Below, one piece after another: positions 50,957-52,547 of a DNA stretch of 52,547 nucleotides (within the stretch, counting starts at the first letter, position 1; every line of letters begins with the position of its first letter). The notes below the pieces were generated by a model, which worked only from the letters and a program-made list of their open reading frames with translations, did no database searches and was not told the DNA's origin. Both the position numbers and the translations under genes were made by a program. Source of the stretch: Bacteroidota bacterium (GTDB taxonomy: Bacteria; Bacteroidota; Ignavibacteria; Ignavibacteriales; Melioribacteraceae). The DNA lies in NCBI GenBank assembly GCA_023381535.1, contig JAMCSN010000250.1, positions 1 through 52,547 of the forward strand. Direction: 5' to 3'.

Positions 50957-51909
50957 TTCAATTGAAACTGTCTTCAGCTCATAAAAATAGAAGTTTGCAA
51001 ATTACCATCCTTCTTTTCTTCTTGTTGCCGATCTTAAACTTCGCGCAAATCTCGTATAATAATTCCGGTTTGTTCTCTCCGGTTAACCGGTTGAAGTTCG
51101 GGAATTATTTATTTGCCGACAAAGACTACCTGCGCGCATCCGCGGAGTTCAAAGAATATCTTAAAAGTTTTGATGATGACACTGTGCGGTTCAAGTATTC
51201 GCTGTGTTTATTCAACGTTGGCAAATACGAAGAGGCGAGCGATAATTTCAAAACGCTTTTCTTTGGAAATCCTTTTTCCGAAAAAGCGAGATTGTATTTC
51301 TACGAATCGTATTTCTTTGGTAAAGATTATAAAGATTTAAGAGAACTTGTTGATAACCGGAACTATAAATCGACGCAATACTCAAAGGAAATCGATCGGC
51401 TGAAAAATATCAGCTACTTAATGGATGACTCTCCCGCTTCGACTCGTCCCCGCTTCGCTCTCGCGAAGGCGAGGCGAGGAAGGCAAGGCGAGCCGTTACC
51501 GGCGATGAATGCCTTTCTCAGTGTGTTTGACGATTCAGTTCAATCCAGCATTGCACACTTTTATTATCAGAAGAAAAATCCGAAGCATAAAAATCCTTTA
51601 ACTGCGGCTATCTTTTCGGCAATTATTCCGGGCAGCGGAAAAATTTATACCGGAGAAATCGGCGACGGAATTACGGCTTTCATTGCGACGGCACTTTCTG
51701 CATATCTGGCTTATTCCAACTTTAAAGCAGATCATAATTTTAGAGGCTGGCTGTTCACGGGATTAACTGCGTTCTTCTACGCGGGTAACGTTTACGGCTC
51801 CGCAGCATCGGCTCAGATTTACAATGCGAGAATTCGATTCAATTTTGAAAACGAAGTGAAAATTTATTTCGGCGAACGAAATTATTTCTTACCTAAGAGT
51901 GATTATTGA
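50953..51909 (+). CDS. Exported TPR and DUF5683-like membrane protein with GC-rich palindromic insert
   Basis: A 318-residue protein with a signal peptide (ITILLFFLLPILNFAQ), TPR-like repeats (about 45-150), and a C-terminal DUF5683-like part. The latter has small-residue helices (AAIFSAIIPGSGKIYTGEIGD and TALSAYLAYSNF). Residues about 160-184 (ASTRPRFALAKARRGRQGEP and following) are Arg/Ala-rich, unlike the rest, and are encoded by palindromic copy C. It begins with TTG 50953, overlapping the preceding TGA. The next gene has the same layout (TPR, then SYILPGAGSIYTGK), so the two are paralogues in tandem. Function unknown, probably envelope-related. Confidence 0.68.
   Translation: MIQLKLSSAHKNRSLQITILLFFLLPILNFAQISYNNSGLFSPVNRLKFGNYLFADKDYLRASAEFKEYLKSFDDDTVRFKYSLCLFNVGKYEEASDNFKTLFFGNPFSEKARLYFYESYFFGKDYKDLRELVDNRNYKSTQYSKEIDRLKNISYLMDDSPASTRPRFALAKARRGRQGEPLPAMNAFLSVFDDSVQSSIAHFYYQKKNPKHKNPLTAAIFSAIIPGSGKIYTGEIGDGITAFIATALSAYLAYSNFKADHNFRGWLFTGLTAFFYAGNVYGSAASAQIYNARIRFNFENEVKIYFGERNYFLPKSDY
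51432..51501. repeat. GC-rich palindromic element, copy C, in frame in a DUF5683-like gene
   Basis: CTTCGC (51453-51458) pairs with GCGAAG (51463-51468). CCCGCTTCGCT (51449-51459) is the exact reverse complement of AGCGAAGCGGG in copy B (30279-30289), and CCCGCTTCGAC (51433-51443) resembles copy A. The local base composition is much richer in G and C than the flanks, and the reading frame passes through without a stop. Confidence 0.7.
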
Positions 51910-51910
51910 C

Positions 51911-52547
51911 ATGAAAGCGAGAATACTTTTCATATTGAGTATGTTGTGGTTTGCTATCGTGTGCAAAGCTCAAGATCAGTTGGAAACGCAATTCAATTAT
52001 GCAAACGAACTTTTCAAAGCCGAACAATACTACGACGCAATCACCGAGTATAAGCGCTTGCTTCTTTTCGATTCGACCAACACCTATCGGTACCAAGCCG
52101 AATATAGGATTGGTGAATCATACAAAGGCGGAGCGAAATATGACGATGCAATAAAATATTTTTCTCTTGCTGAAAAAGATGCACAAAGCAAAGACGAAAT
52201 TTTTGCGACGAAGACTCAAGTCATAAGATCAAATATTTTGCGTCGCACAACCGATCGCGCACTGCAGCTTCTTGATGAACTTGAAAAAGATTCTATCTAC
52301 CGAAGCGAAATTGACACAATAAATTATTGGCGTGGTTGGGCTTACATGTTTGCAGACGATTGGAAATCTGCTGCGAGAGCTTTTGCTGTAATAAGTCCGA
52401 ATCACCCGTTGAAAATATTGGCAGATCAAACGGACAGAGCTAAGGTTTCTGTTACTTTTGCAAAGGTAATTTCTTATATTTTGCCCGGCGCAGGCTCTAT
52501 TTACACGGGAAAAATATTATCGGGACTCATGTCGCTTGCATGGAACG
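51911..52547 (+). CDS. Exported TPR and DUF5683-like protein (3' end outside window)
   Basis: The frame starts at ATG 51911, 1 base after the previous stop, and stays open to the window edge (212 codons seen). The signal peptide is ILFILSMLWFAIVCKAQ. TPR units follow (NYANELFKAEQYYDAITEYK, YRIGESYKGGAKYDDAIKYF and a later GWAYMFADDWKSAARAFAVI). The visible end, ISYILPGAGSIYTGKILSGL, is the same motif that opens the DUF5683-like part of the preceding gene. It is therefore a tandem paralogue. No palindromic insert is visible in this copy at the equivalent place. Function unknown. Confidence 0.72.
   Translation, partial: MKARILFILSMLWFAIVCKAQDQLETQFNYANELFKAEQYYDAITEYKRLLLFDSTNTYRYQAEYRIGESYKGGAKYDDAIKYFSLAEKDAQSKDEIFATKTQVIRSNILRRTTDRALQLLDELEKDSIYRSEIDTINYWRGWAYMFADDWKSAARAFAVISPNHPLKILADQTDRAKVSVTFAKVISYILPGAGSIYTGKILSGLMSLAWN

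Overview
The window looks like a chromosome segment from an anaerobic or facultative member of the Ignavibacteria (Bacteroidota/Chlorobi group). Three complete proteins and one orphan fragment carry type IX secretion (T9SS) C-terminal sorting domains with YPNPFNP, YDxLGR and LPSGVYFY-type motifs. Gene starts, base composition and SecA/FtsH sequence style agree with this. The placement is an inference from sequence style, not from a database search.

Region 1 (1-11.6 kb) is housekeeping: the 3' part of ftsH, a CTP-dependent polyprenol/diacylglycerol kinase-like gene, a GlnE-like adenylyltransferase on the minus strand, secA, a PII protein whose uridylylation tyrosine is exactly residue 51, and a large TPR lipoprotein resembling the T9SS/gliding protein SprE/PorW.

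Region 2 (11.6-22.6 kb) is accessory. It holds an AlbA_2 regulator, a sigma-like/anti-sigma-like pair, a nucleotidyltransferase/HEPN pair, and a three-gene unit in which two tiny RING-like zinc proteins flank a TPR-TM2 membrane protein. Two T9SS-exported beta-propeller proteins, a VapB with an internally deleted VapC, and an orphan sorting domain follow.

Region 3 (22.6-26.3 kb, minus strand) has a GerMN-like/SMR exporter/TrmH-type operon, two small envelope proteins and an MFS transporter.

Region 4 (26.4-48.2 kb) is a purine-degradation type cluster related to the E. coli yge/ygf locus. It has two different molybdenum hydroxylases (a fused FeS-FAD plus Mo-subunit enzyme, and a three-subunit enzyme), SsnA, YgfK, YgeY, YgeW, a MocA-like cytidylyltransferase and two fold-type II PLP enzymes; I see no canonical YgeX. 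A YhcG-type nuclease and an exported glycoside hydrolase interrupt it. The likely role is anaerobic catabolism of xanthine/urate-like purines to ammonia and carbon skeletons. Region 5 (48.2-52.5 kb) has rlmN, an acyl-CoA dehydrogenase, a secreted YidD-like protein and two tandem TPR/DUF5683-like membrane proteins.

The most striking pattern is not a gene. Several unrelated families of short palindromic elements are scattered through the window, and copies sit in frame inside protein-coding genes: a lipoprotein signal region, a threonine-synthase-like enzyme, a DUF5683 protein and the sorting domains of T9SS cargo. Sister copies lie between genes. This resembles the Rickettsia palindromic element phenomenon. 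No tRNA, rRNA, CRISPR array or complete insertion sequence was seen.
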